Shown: one piece after another, positions 17,642 through 26,564 of the stretch
Numbering within the stretch: position 1 is the first letter of the stretch
How the letters are laid out: every line of letters begins with the position of its first letter
Position numbers and translations under genes: made by a program
The notes under the pieces: model-generated
Database searches by the model: none
What the model saw: the letters and a program-made list of their open reading frames with translations, nothing else
What the model was told of the DNA's origin: nothing
Source of the DNA: Bdellovibrionales bacterium
GTDB lineage: Bacteria; Bdellovibrionota; Bdellovibrionia; Bdellovibrionales; UBA1609
Direction: 5' to 3'
NCBI GenBank assembly: GCA_016716765.1
Contig: JADJVA010000004.1
Span: 1 to 64,000, forward strand
DNA: 64,000 nucleotides

Positions 17642-18091
17642 TGAACTGGCTCACTTGATTGTTGTTCCAAACTCCAGGGCGCCTGGCTGAACCAATCTCA
17701 GGAGCTCAGGATCTTCAAACATACGTCCGGCAGCAGCGCTCACACCGAAGGCTTGCGGGCCAGCCGCTGTGTTAAAAGCGAGATCCTTCGGCTCATCCGA
17801 AAAATCTGTTGTTCAACGAAAAACTCCATAAACCTTAAGGATGAATTGTCATGATCGCTATCCGAATTTGGAATCCTTGGTTGGGCCGCAAGCCTTCGGT
17901 GATTCAGTTGTGTCCAAAAGACACAGGGAGCTGACTGAAGCAATCTCAGGGGTTCAGGATCGAGTTCGGCTTGGTGCAGTGCTCACAACGTGAGCGCTGC
18001 TGCCGGACGTATGTTTGAAGATCCTGAGCTCCTGAGATTGGTTCAGCCAGGCGCCCTGGAGTTTGGAACAACAATCAAGTGAGCCAGTTCA
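17642..18091. repeat. Perfect 102-bp inverted repeat with a third diverged copy inside
   Basis: Bases 17642-17743 reappear exactly, in reverse complement, at 17990-18091. Inside the 246-base spacer, about 17910-17987 is a diverged direct copy of the arm (shared core CAATCTCAGG...TTCAGGATC and the final GTGCTCAC-like end), and CACCGAAGGCTTGCGG (17741 on) is mirrored at 17884-17899. The structure exactly fills the gap between the stop codons of the convergent ettA and J-domain genes. I see no convincing gene in it. It could fold into a very long hairpin and end transcription from both sides, or be a repetitive mobile sequence. Confidence 0.9.
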
Positions 18092-18094
18092 TAG

Positions 18095-18685
18095 TTATTT
18101 AGCTGTCAGTGCTTTACTTAGAGAACCATAGGCCTGCTGCAGAGATTTAAAGGTCTCTGGGCAGCCACCCTCGCGATCGGGGTGAAACCTCATTGCTAAG
18201 AGGCGATAGTGCTTTTTAAGCTTCTTTCGCGTCAATGGTGAAGAAGGAGCGCTTCCCAAACGGCGAAAGACTTCTAAGTCCACCCACAATTCTAATGGAA
18301 ATTGAGAAATCTCAACTGAGAATTCTGCTTCTGAGTCTGGACCTCTGGTCAGAGGAGATTGGCATTCATTTTTCCTTTCTTCGGAATTCAGAGAAGCATC
18401 TTGCCTCCGGAACCAATTGAGGCTTGTCGTCCCATCGGAGGCTCTCTTGTCATTGGACTTTTTTTGTTTCTGCCGGTTATAGATTTTGTGTCCTTGAGCC
18501 AAAGAGTGAAGGGAATTTGTGCTGATATCGGGTCTAGTTCCTTGGGAGAGCTCTATTTGGTCTATTTTTTGGTTCTTGATCGAATCCTCTGAATAGACTG
18601 AACAGAGAGGTTTTGATGGCATCAGCGGATCTGATTCTTCCATTTTCTTCTTTAGAATGTCTCTGAAGGAGAAATGTTCACTCAT
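18095..18685 (-). CDS. J-domain (DnaJ-like) protein
   Basis: About 196 residues. The C-terminal 65 residues form a J domain with helices around TRKKLKKHYRLLAMRF, the catalytic HPD tripeptide in RFHPDREGG and the SLQQAYGSLSKAL helix, so it should stimulate an Hsp70 ATPase. The N-terminal 130 residues are polar and low in complexity, with no zinc fingers, so this is a type III J protein. I choose the ATG at 18685 with GAAGAG upstream over a TTG at 18712. It ends at the edge of the long inverted repeat. Confidence 0.85.
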   Translation of the reverse strand: MSEHFSFRDILKKKMEESDPLMPSKPLCSVYSEDSIKNQKIDQIELSQGTRPDISTNSLHSLAQGHKIYNRQKQKKSNDKRASDGTTSLNWFRRQDASLNSEERKNECQSPLTRGPDSEAEFSVEISQFPLELWVDLEVFRRLGSAPSSPLTRKKLKKHYRLLAMRFHPDREGGCPETFKSLQQAYGSLSKALTAK

Positions 18686-18859
18686 GAGAACTCTTCGGAA
18701 GTATTCCTCCAAAATTCAATTTTGGAAGAGAATACTGGTCTCGAATAGAGCCAAAACACGACCTCAGAAGAGGAATGTATTTTGATTGAAGAGCTGGCTT
18801 CAGTCAGAAAATCGACTCATTCCATATCAGAGAGAGTTGTTGAAGTGCGGAATTTTCGT

Positions 18860-18898
18860 TTTTCTCTCAGAAAAATGTCATTTTCTCTCGGAAAAGTG
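18860..18898. promoter_or_regulatory. Two direct repeats, 21-bp period, upstream of the SWIB gene
   Basis: TTTTCTCTCAGAAAAATG (18860) and TTTTCTCTCGGAAAAGTG (18881) are 21 bases apart, i.e. about two helical turns. Each half contains a TTTTC/GAAAA dyad. They lie just upstream of a promoter-like sequence, so they are candidate operator sites for a dimeric regulator. Confidence 0.5.
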
Positions 18899-18917
18899 AA
18901 AATAATCATAATTTTCT

Positions 18918-18946
18918 TTGGACATCTGTTTTCAAATTAGTATCAT
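18918..18946 (+). promoter_or_regulatory. Candidate sigma-70-type promoter of the SWIB gene
   Basis: TTGGAC as the -35 hexamer, a 17-base spacer and TATCAT as the -10 hexamer, about 60 bases before the ATG of the SWIB-domain gene. Inferred by eye only. Confidence 0.45.
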
Positions 18947-19005
18947 CAGAGTGTTCGATTTAGCCCAATAGGAATATCCGTTAGTACAACGGGGAGGAAA
19001 AAGAA

Positions 19006-19377
19006 ATGGCTAAGAAAAAGAAGGCAACTAAAAAGAAGGCAACTAAAAAGGCCGCGAAGAAAGTAACGAAAAAGGCAACAGCAAAAACAGCCAAAGCCAC
19101 CAAAAAGGTAGCTAAGGCTAAAACAAAGCGTAAACCAAATCCAGCGTTTATGAGACCTCTTCAGCCAAGTGCTGCTCTGGCTGCGGTAATCGGATCTGGT
19201 CCGATCCCACGCACTCAGGTAGTGAAGAAACTTTGGGCTTACATCAAAAAGCACAATCTCCAGGACGCAAAAAATAAACGCAACATCAATGCCGATGCAA
19301 AACTGAAAACTGTTTTTGGCAAAAACACGGTTTCGATGTTTGAAATGACAAAAATTGTCAGCAAGCATTTGAGCTAA
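19006..19377 (+). CDS. SWIB/MDM2-domain protein with histone-like basic tail
   Basis: A 123-residue protein. Residues 1-44 are almost only Lys, Ala and Thr in AKK/TKK repeats, like the tail of histone H1 or bacterial HctB-type proteins. Residues 47-123 form a SWIB domain (FMRPLQPSAALAAVIG, then KKLWAYIKKHNLQD, then LKTVFGKNTVSMFEMTKIV). SWIB proteins occur in chlamydiae, bdellovibrios and some other bacteria and are thought to act in nucleoid organisation or topoisomerase-linked processes. A strong GGGGAGGA site, a promoter-like sequence, paired upstream repeats and its own terminator suggest a highly expressed monocistronic gene. Confidence 0.9.
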   Translation: MAKKKKATKKKATKKAAKKVTKKATAKTAKATKKVAKAKTKRKPNPAFMRPLQPSAALAAVIGSGPIPRTQVVKKLWAYIKKHNLQDAKNKRNINADAKLKTVFGKNTVSMFEMTKIVSKHLS

Positions 19378-19405
19378 TTGACGATTTTCATTAAAAGTTG
19401 ATGGA

Positions 19406-19438
19406 GGCTCGTACTTGATTGGGTACGGGCCTTTTTTT
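19406..19438 (+). terminator. Rho-independent terminator of the SWIB gene
   Basis: GGCTCGTAC and GTACGGGCC form a 9-bp stem (one G-U pair) around an 8-base loop, followed at once by seven to eight T residues, about 28 bases after the SWIB stop. Confidence 0.85.
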
Positions 19439-19565
19439 GGCTTTGTTTTCTTCCCATTTTTTCTCATTTTTCTCATTATAATCTTGAATGCCATGGTTTC
19501 TTCTCGAATCCAGGTTGCCCGCTCGAGGTTGGCTCTGATATTAAGGAACCTATGAGTGAGGCATT

Positions 19566-20324
19566 ATGACTCCTATAGCGGCCAATGAAATACGATTGAT
19601 GGAAGCTGTCTGCCAACTTGCGGCACGAACGCTTTCAAACGTGAAAACCTATGTTCGTCCGGGGATAACAACCAATGAGCTGGACAAAATAGTTTATGAC
19701 TTCACCCTAGGTCATGGAGCTGAGCCCGCACCACTGAATTATCACGGATACCCTAAGTCCATATGCACATCCGTCAACAGGTGTGTTTGCCATGGTGTTC
19801 CTGATGATACTCCTCTGAAAGAGGGGGACATTGTCAATATCGACGTAACGACTCTTAAAAATGGCTTTTTTGGAGATACTTCGGCTACTTTTTATGTGGG
19901 TCAGGTCTCAGAGAGAGCGATTCGGATTACAGAAGCGGCCGAGGAGGCAATGTTCAAGGGCATAGAGGAGGTACGGCCTCATGGAACGACGGGAGACATC
20001 GGATTTGCTATTCAGAAGTTCTCGACGAAAAAAGGTTACTATCCAGTGAGGGAAATTGGTGGACATGGCATCGGAAAGAAGTTTCATATGGACCCTTTCG
20101 TTCCTTCTTACGGAAAGCGTGGAAGGGGCGACAAGTTGATTCCTTTTACCTGTCTGACCGTCGAACCCATGATCAATGAGACACCAGCGCCAATTATTGA
20201 GTATTCAATACCAAACTCTTCAATCAAATATTATGACACCGGTGATGGAACTCTCTCAGCTCAATTTGAACATACGATTTTGATAACTGACAAAGGCTAT
20301 GAGATCCTCACTCTTCGAGACTGA
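19566..20324 (+). CDS. map: Methionine aminopeptidase, type I
   Basis: A 252-residue MetAP that removes initiator methionine. The five metal ligands can be seen: Asp in VNIDVTTL, Asp in FGDTSATF, His in GGHGIGKKFH, Glu in TVEPMIN and Glu in QFEHTIL. No N-terminal zinc-finger or SH3 extension, so MetAP-Ia. About 130 bases separate it from ahcY. Confidence 0.96.
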   Translation: MTPIAANEIRLMEAVCQLAARTLSNVKTYVRPGITTNELDKIVYDFTLGHGAEPAPLNYHGYPKSICTSVNRCVCHGVPDDTPLKEGDIVNIDVTTLKNGFFGDTSATFYVGQVSERAIRITEAAEEAMFKGIEEVRPHGTTGDIGFAIQKFSTKKGYYPVREIGGHGIGKKFHMDPFVPSYGKRGRGDKLIPFTCLTVEPMINETPAPIIEYSIPNSSIKYYDTGDGTLSAQFEHTILITDKGYEILTLRD

Positions 20325-20455
20325 GGCTAACGTGCTAAGGGTCATAGGATAACTTCGCGATGTCTTGATTTTTTGGGGGGAACCAGTAAACTGCGGGCCC
20401 GTTGTACGTATCTGTTCTGATTTGCTGCTAGACTATCGAAACTAAGGAGAAGAAA

Positions 20456-21832
20456 GTGCCTGAGGTGACAAATATGACGATCAATACTCCAAAGAAATTG
20501 CAGACTCAAGATCCTGATTATCGCGTGTGCTCGGAGGCGATGAACGATCCCCAAAAATTTGCAGAATTGGCCCGCTGGGGTCGTGAGGAAATTAAAATTG
20601 CAGAGTCGGAAATGCCGGGTCTCATGGCCTTGAGGGCCGAATTTGGCGCAAAAAAGCCTCTGAACGGAGTTAAGATCACTGGATGTCTTCACATGACTAT
20701 TCAGACAGCCGTTTTGATAGAAACATTGACCAGTCTCGGGGCTAAGGTTCGTTGGAGTTCTTGCAATATCTACTCAACACAAGATCATGCTGCTGTTGCA
20801 ATTGCGGCGACAGGTGTGCCAGTTTTCGCTTGGAAGGGAGAAACAGAAACTGAGTTTAACTGGTGTATTGAGCAGTCGATTCTTGGTTGGGGAGCTGAGG
20901 GATATGATTTGATTCTTGATGATGGGGGTGACTTGACTAACATGATGCACGAGCCTCGCTTTGCCGATGAGCTAAAGAAGATCGTCGGAATTTCCGAAGA
21001 AACTACAACGGGCGTTCATAACCTTGAGAAAATGCTCAAAGAAGGTCGTCTTCGAGTTCCTGCCATAAACATCAATGATTCAGTGACAAAATCAAAGTTT
21101 GATAATCTCTATGGGTGTCGTGAGTCTTTGGCTGATGGGATTAAGCGTGCGACAGATACGATGGTCGCTGGAAAAGTTGTTGTTGTGGCCGGATATGGAG
21201 ATGTGGGTAAGGGTTCTGCTCAGAGCATGCGCGGATTTGGTGCGCGAGTCCTTGTCACTGAAATTGATCCTATTTGTGCGCTTCAAGCAGCAATGGAGGG
21301 TTTTCAGGTAACTACCATGGATGAGGCCATCCCTCAGGCTGATATTATTGTGACAGCCACAGGATGTTGCGACATTGTCACGGCCTCTCATTTTGAAAAA
21401 ATGAAAACTGGGGCGATCGTTTGTAATATTGGTCATTTTGATATTGAGATCGATATGGCTTGGCTGAATAAGAACTCCTCTGTCGTTGAAATCAAACCCC
21501 AAGTTGATCTTCACACTTTGAAAAATGGGCGCAAAGTGATTATTCTTGCGAAGGGTCGTTTGGTGAATCTTGGTTGCGGAACGGGCCATCCTTCTTTTGT
21601 CATGTCCAATTCATTTACAAATCAGGTCCTTGCACAAATGGAACTTTGGAACAATCGTTCGGCCTATTCCGAGATTGGTGTCTATCGGTTGCCAAAGGCG
21701 CTCGATGAAAAAGTTGCCGCATTGCACTTAGAAAAGCTCGGTGTGAAATTGACGACTCTGTCAGAGAAGCAGGCGACCTACCTTGGATTGAGTCCCAAGG
21801 GTCCATTTAAGCCAGAGCACTATCGTTACTAG
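20456..21832 (+). CDS. ahcY: Adenosylhomocysteinase
   Basis: A 458-residue S-adenosylhomocysteine hydrolase of the activated methyl cycle, regenerating homocysteine and adenosine. Conserved blocks: GCLHMTIQTAVLIETL, SSCNIYSTQDHAAVAIA, the NAD-binding VVVAGYGDVGKGSAQSMRG, and the C-terminal signature ending GPFKPEHYRY with the Lys and Tyr that contact NAD from the neighbouring subunit. The GTG at 20456 has AAGGAGA 6 bases upstream and is preferred over an ATG at 20474. Its product fits an organism with many methyltransferases, as in this window. Confidence 0.97.
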   Translation: MPEVTNMTINTPKKLQTQDPDYRVCSEAMNDPQKFAELARWGREEIKIAESEMPGLMALRAEFGAKKPLNGVKITGCLHMTIQTAVLIETLTSLGAKVRWSSCNIYSTQDHAAVAIAATGVPVFAWKGETETEFNWCIEQSILGWGAEGYDLILDDGGDLTNMMHEPRFADELKKIVGISEETTTGVHNLEKMLKEGRLRVPAININDSVTKSKFDNLYGCRESLADGIKRATDTMVAGKVVVVAGYGDVGKGSAQSMRGFGARVLVTEIDPICALQAAMEGFQVTTMDEAIPQADIIVTATGCCDIVTASHFEKMKTGAIVCNIGHFDIEIDMAWLNKNSSVVEIKPQVDLHTLKNGRKVIILAKGRLVNLGCGTGHPSFVMSNSFTNQVLAQMELWNNRSAYSEIGVYRLPKALDEKVAALHLEKLGVKLTTLSEKQATYLGLSPKGPFKPEHYRY

Positions 21833-21842
21833 TGCTTCTTCT

Positions 21843-21866
21843 AAAGCACAGCCTCATCTGGGCTTT
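21843..21866. terminator. Candidate bidirectional terminator between ahcY and orn
   Basis: AAAGC and GCTTT plus an inner CAG/CTG form a bulged stem between two convergent genes. A short GT-rich stretch follows rather than a clean T run, so support is moderate. Confidence 0.4.
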
Positions 21867-21891
21867 GTTGGTTTGTTGGGCGCCTGTTATG

Positions 21892-22407
21892 TTATTTCTC
21901 AATAAAAGAGAGGTAAAAGGAGAGTTCGTTAAGACTCTCCTGAATGTCCTCTGAGGCTCGGTGGGCATTTTTCTTTTGAAAAACGCGGCTGTAAAAATTG
22001 TTAAACACAATTTTGAAAGCCGTCACATCGAGCATTCGATAGTGCAATCGTTCTGCAAACCTCTGGAAATACTTGTTAATAAATAAGCGGTCCTGAGAAA
22101 TGGAGTTTCCAGCAAGAATCACTTTTTCTTCTGCCCAGTACTTATCAAGAAGTTGCAAAAGATCGGCTTCGACAACAGAAGTTGATTTACCAGATGGAAT
22201 AAGTTGGAGAAGTCCTGAATTTCCGTGGTGTTTTCGATTCCAGTCGTCCATAGATTCCAGATATTTTTGTGGTTGATTTATGATCGCATGATAGGAATCG
22301 ACTATTTCGAGTTTCTTATTGGTAACGGTTGCGGCCACTTCGATTGGAACTTCCTTCTCAACGTCGAGGCCCGTCATTTCCATATCAAACCACAGCAGAT
22401 AATCCAC
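21892..22407 (-). CDS. orn: Oligoribonuclease
   Basis: A 171-residue DEDDh 3'-5' exonuclease that degrades 2-5-nt RNAs, including pGpG from c-di-GMP turnover. Motifs: exo I WFDMEMTGLD, exo II around LAGNSISQDRLFI, exo III near HRASEDIQESL, and MLDVTAFKI. It lies 30 bases after the Smr gene on the same strand. Confidence 0.95.
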   Translation of the reverse strand: MDYLLWFDMEMTGLDVEKEVPIEVAATVTNKKLEIVDSYHAIINQPQKYLESMDDWNRKHHGNSGLLQLIPSGKSTSVVEADLLQLLDKYWAEEKVILAGNSISQDRLFINKYFQRFAERLHYRMLDVTAFKIVFNNFYSRVFQKKNAHRASEDIQESLNELSFYLSFIEK

Positions 22408-22436
22408 CCCATTCTCCTTTGTCTTTTGGAGTTGTT

Positions 22437-22748
22437 TCAGTCAAGATAAACGATCAGAACGCCTTCATTCGCTTTGCCGTTATCCAATCTTTCATAATTC
22501 CAATGGTATCCAGCTTTTTTCAAGTAGTCGATCACTTGTTTCTGGACGATACCCTTGCCTTTTCCAGTCATTATTTTGACCTGTTGGGAATTCTTTTTGA
22601 CCTCATTCAGCATAAATCGATCGACGAGGTCAAAAATTTCGTCTTGAGTTCGTCCGTGCAAATCAATCATTCGAACAGCCGCTTTACCAGGGCTTCCCTT
22701 TGTTCCTCCTGTCTTGGCCTTTGAAGGGGTCGATCTTCTGCTCTTCAT
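22437..22748 (-). CDS. Smr-domain protein (MutS2 C-terminal-like nuclease)
   Basis: A 103-residue stand-alone Smr domain with the signature IDLHGRTQDE at about residue 28 and the MTGKGKGIVQ loop. Smr domains nick or cleave DNA or RNA, in bacteria often linked to ribosome rescue or recombination. The N-terminal 25 residues are basic. It forms a two-gene unit with orn downstream. Confidence 0.9.
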   Translation of the reverse strand: MKSRRSTPSKAKTGGTKGSPGKAAVRMIDLHGRTQDEIFDLVDRFMLNEVKKNSQQVKIMTGKGKGIVQKQVIDYLKKAGYHWNYERLDNGKANEGVLIVYLD

Positions 22749-22874
22749 GGAGTTCCTGCTTCTCGATAAGATGAGGGCCTAAGTGTTTGAAACCTTTATA
22801 AATTTAAAATTGTTCTGAAAGTCGCGCAACTGACAATTAAATCCCGTGTTATCATATAGCTAGGAGATTTTTAT

Positions 22875-24231
22875 ATGCGTTCTATAAAGCCATTAATGAA
22901 AGCCGCGATTATCTTCGCAATTCCTCTGGGATTGTCAATTCAATCTTTTCAATCTTGTTCGTCGGGCTACCTACCACTCTCCGGTCCGAATCAAGAGGTC
23001 AGAAATGAGGATTCAGAACCGCCGACGCCCACTCTCCCACCACCAAATGACAAGAGCTTCTATTACCCACCAGTGAGTAATTCAGAGAAGGAAGCCTGCG
23101 ATTCATCCACTTGGGAATACACTTCTTCATTGTCTGCTGGATTCAACGAGGAAAAGTTAAATGAAGTCATGAACTTTATTAAGGAGCCCAGTCAGCACAC
23201 AACAGCTTTTGTCATTCTCCATCAAGGGAGAATTGTTCGGGAGTGGTACAGCGGAAAAATTGATCTTTCTGATTACAACAGCGGCCTGACGCAAGGACTT
23301 TTAAGAGTCGCCAACTGGGATTGTAGCTCTGCCGACAGGATTCATTCTGCTTCAAAATCGGTGGTCAGTGTGGCGATTGGAATTGCTGAGCAAGAAGGAC
23401 GGCTTAAGCTTGAAGATCCAGTTTCGCAATTTTTGGGAAGTTGGACGAATTTATCCGCGATTGACGAGGATAAAATTCGGATCAAGCATCTTCTATCAAT
23501 GACAAGTGGACTTGACGGGGCCCCCGCTGGGGGGAGATGGCTTTGAGACTCCTGAGGGCAAGATAAAAGGAGTTTTGATCAACGATAAATACCAAGCTCC
23601 TGTGAACTCCTGGTTTTATAATACCACGGCCTATCATCGGTTGTTTGCTGTGATCGACCGGGTTGGGCAGGGGAGGGATCAGTATCTCAAGGAGAAAATT
23701 TTTGATCGCATTGGAATGAGTGACAGCCAGGTTTTGACCGAGAACATTATTTCTAGTGGCCGGGATATGGCCCGATTTGGTCTCTTGATGTTGGGCAATG
23801 GAAATTGGAAGGATGAATCTATCGTTAACTCAGAATTTGTGAAGAAAGCGACATCTCCATTTTTGTCCCTGCCAATTTTTTCAGGGACTTCTTTGGAAAG
23901 AATGAATAGGTCCTATGGCTTTTTGTTTTGGCTCAATGGTCAACCAAGTTGGATGTCGGGCTCCTGTTTTGATAGCTTAGGGCTGCTTAAGCCGACAGCG
24001 AAGTGCAAGGCTGCAAATAACGATGGGTCTTTCACCGGATCTCTGATTAAGTCAGCTCCGGCTGATCTCATCGCGGCTCTTGGTCTTGGCGATAAAAAGA
24101 TCTACATTGTCCCCAGTCTCGACCTCGTCATTGCACGACATGGCACGCCACCCGTGGGAGATGAAACTCAGTATTCTGAGAGCAAGCTTGATGTAACTTT
24201 GTGGGAAAAGTTGATGGCGGCAAGGCAATAG
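22875..24231 (+). pseudogene. Beta-lactamase-family serine hydrolase, one frameshift
   Basis: Two overlapping frames make one serine hydrolase of the beta-lactamase/esterase class. The N-terminal frame (22875-23546) has an export signal with a possible lipobox (SFQSCSS), a Pro-rich stretch and the catalytic SASK (SxxK) motif. The C-terminal frame (from about 23535 to 24231) continues with GDGFETPEGK, the NTTAYHRLF region and GHSD-like later blocks. The frame changes in the GCTGGGGGGAGATGG run near 23527-23540: removing one G restores a continuous protein of about 450 residues. This may be a true pseudogene, a phase-variable G tract or a sequencing error. Confidence 0.8.
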
Positions 24232-24251
24232 TCTGCGGCAGGACGGGTAAA

Positions 24252-24272
24252 CCGTTGGTTTCAATCCAACGG
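24252..24272. terminator. Hairpin between convergent hydrolase genes
   Basis: CCGTTGG and CCAACGG form a perfect 7-bp stem around a 7-base loop, just after the serine hydrolase stop and before the convergent peptidase gene. No long T run follows, so it may act only weakly. Confidence 0.4.
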
Positions 24273-24316
24273 CTTCAAACCGGAGTGTCGAACTGCATTT
24301 TTTCGACGCGACAGAG

Positions 24317-26244
24317 TCAGGGTTTCAAGTGTTGCTCGAGAAATTTCTCCATGGCTTCATAAAACTCAAATCTGTTTTCCTCATTGTGAAATCCATGGCC
24401 TTCATCCTGTTTGACCAAATAGGGAACGTCAATTCCCTTAGCTCTGAGAGCATTTACGATCTGATTTGATTCTTCAATGTTCACTCGCGGGTCCTTGGCC
24501 CCCTGAACAACGAAAAGAGGAGCTTTGATGCGATCAACGTGAAACACGGGCGAAGCAGAATGCATCAATTCTTTGTCCACTTCTGGATTGCCAACCATTT
24601 CGTACATCATATCCAGAAAGGGTTTCCAGTAAGGAGGAATCGTTTTCATAAAAGTAAAAAGATTTGAAACTCCGACATAGTCAACTCCGCAGGCGTAAAG
24701 CTCAGGAGTAAAAGCGAGGCCAGCTAAAACTGCGTAGCCGCCGTAACTTCCTCCATAAATACAAATTCTTTTTGGATCGGCTACTTCCTTTTTAATTAGC
24801 CACTGCACACCATCTGAAATATCGTTTTGCATGGTCTTTCCCCATTGCTTGAACGAGGCTTCCCAGAATTTTCGACCATACCCAGTGGACCCTCTAAAAT
24901 TCATCTGTAAAACCCCATATCCCCGGTTGGCGAGCCATTGGATAGTTGGGTTATAGCCCCATCCATCTCTGGCCCAAGGGCCTCCGTGCGGGTGAATGAC
25001 GATGGGTATCTTGCCACTGATATAGTTTCTGGGGAGCGTGAGATACCCGTTAATAGTTAAACCATCTCGACTTTGATAGGAGACAGGTTTCATCTCGGCC
25101 ATCTCGGATTCGTTGATCCAAGGGCCGACTTCGCTAATTTTAGATAGAGTTTCACTGGCGACATCAAAAAGGTAAAAGGATCCCAGGCTCCTATCGCTAT
25201 AAGATCGAACCACAATTTTAGATTCATCTCTATTCAAACTAGAAAATGAAATTTCGTAACTGGGGAGAGCTTTCGTCACTTTTGAAAAAATCGCTTCTGT
25301 TTTTGCGTCAAAGAAGTGGCGCTCTTTTTTCCAAGTTGTAAACAGAGCGGCAACGAGCACTTTTCTTTTCTTTGAATAGGAGAGATCTTCAACATCGACC
25401 TCGCTATGATCAAAGATTTTTTCAAGTTCTTTCCCTTCTGCAAGATCAAACTTAACGATTGCGGATTTGTCGCGACCAAGATTAGAAGACGCATAAACAA
25501 ACTTATTATCAAAAGTAAAAAAATGAGGAGAGACGGAAGTTTTAAAATCAGATGAAAAAGTTTTTCTGAAACTTCCTTTTTCGCTTTCCCGATAGTAGAG
25601 ATCGGTGTTGACCCCATTTGTCGCGATAGCACCCTTATCTTGCCATTGTGATCCGTGATCCAGCTCGTGAAGTTTCCTGGGTTTTCTGCTACCAGAACTA
25701 GTTTTCCTGACTTGATGTTCAGGCGATAGACATCAAAAATCTCCTTTTTTCTCTTGTTCAACCCGATCAGGACATGGTTTTCGTCGATGTCTTCGAGATC
25801 GTCGATGATCTCCATTCGAACCCCCGGGAAAGGAGTCAATTTTTTTAGATTTTTTCCCTTAATATCTACTGAGAAAAGATGGAAATTTTCGTCTCCGCCC
25901 TCATCTCTTGAGAAGACAAGAGTTTTGTTCCCTTTCCAGAAAAAATTGCTGATGTCACGTGCCAGGATGTTGGTCACTCGCTGGGCTTTAGAGAGATCCT
26001 GTCCCACCTGAGAACTTTTCATGACAGAGATATTCATTCGAGTTTTGTAGGGCTGCAAAAAAGCGAGGTGATCTCCTGAGGGGGACAGAGCAAACCTTGA
26101 GCTGGTAGGATTACGAAAGAAGTCACGCACAGGGATTTGGGCCGTAGCTTTGGGAGCCGATGCGATCTGCCGAGTTGCTGGCTGGGCACAGGCGATGAGA
26201 AAAAAAGCACACGCAGGAAAGAGACCAATCATTCGGTTTTTCAT
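24317..26244 (-). pseudogene. S9-family prolyl oligopeptidase-like peptidase, one frameshift
   Basis: One gene of about 642 residues split by a single missing base. The N-terminal part (26244 down to about 25630) has a lipoprotein signal (FFLIACAQP) and a beta-propeller. The frame breaks in the GGGTG around 25625-25635; the next frame resumes with an AIATNGVNTDLYYRE-like reading and runs to the end. The catalytic domain is intact: nucleophile in GGSYGGYAVLAG, Asp in VQGAKDPRVN, His in QDEGHGFHNE. Such enzymes cut short peptides and could serve periplasmic or prey-protein digestion. Sequencing error or recent decay cannot be separated here. Confidence 0.8.
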
Positions 26245-26564
26245 ATTTTTTTAATTCTCCTCGAATCGCGGTTGTCTGTTCAAATATCCAAATAGCAAAT
26301 TACCTAATCGCACATTCACTCAATCGCCAATTCACCAAGTCATTTCAAATAATTTGCGAATAGAATATATAAGATATAATCAATCCCAATTCAAAAGTAA
26401 CATAACATTTGGTTGGCATTTTGACGTCGTCACGGTATCACTGCTTTGTTAAATGAGCTAGGATTTTCCTCACGGCCTTTTTGCTCTTCTTTCAGATCAA
26501 GGAAGGGAGCGACTGGGCAGGTGTGGGGAATCAACAACGACGAGTAATTTGAGGGCTGGACGGA
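26245..26564. other. Gene-free divergent intergenic region
   Basis: About 320 bases between the divergent S9 peptidase and proB genes. It is AT-rich with TATAAGATATAAT-like stretches near 26367 that could hold -10 elements in either direction. No gene or RNA structure is recognised. Confidence 0.5.

Noticed and set aside
17740..17943. A 67-codon frame inside the long inverted repeat
   Set aside because: It consists largely of repeat-derived sequence and has no ribosome site; more likely chance.
22329..22724. Plus-strand frames opposite orn and smr
   Set aside because: Shadows of well-supported conserved genes on the other strand.
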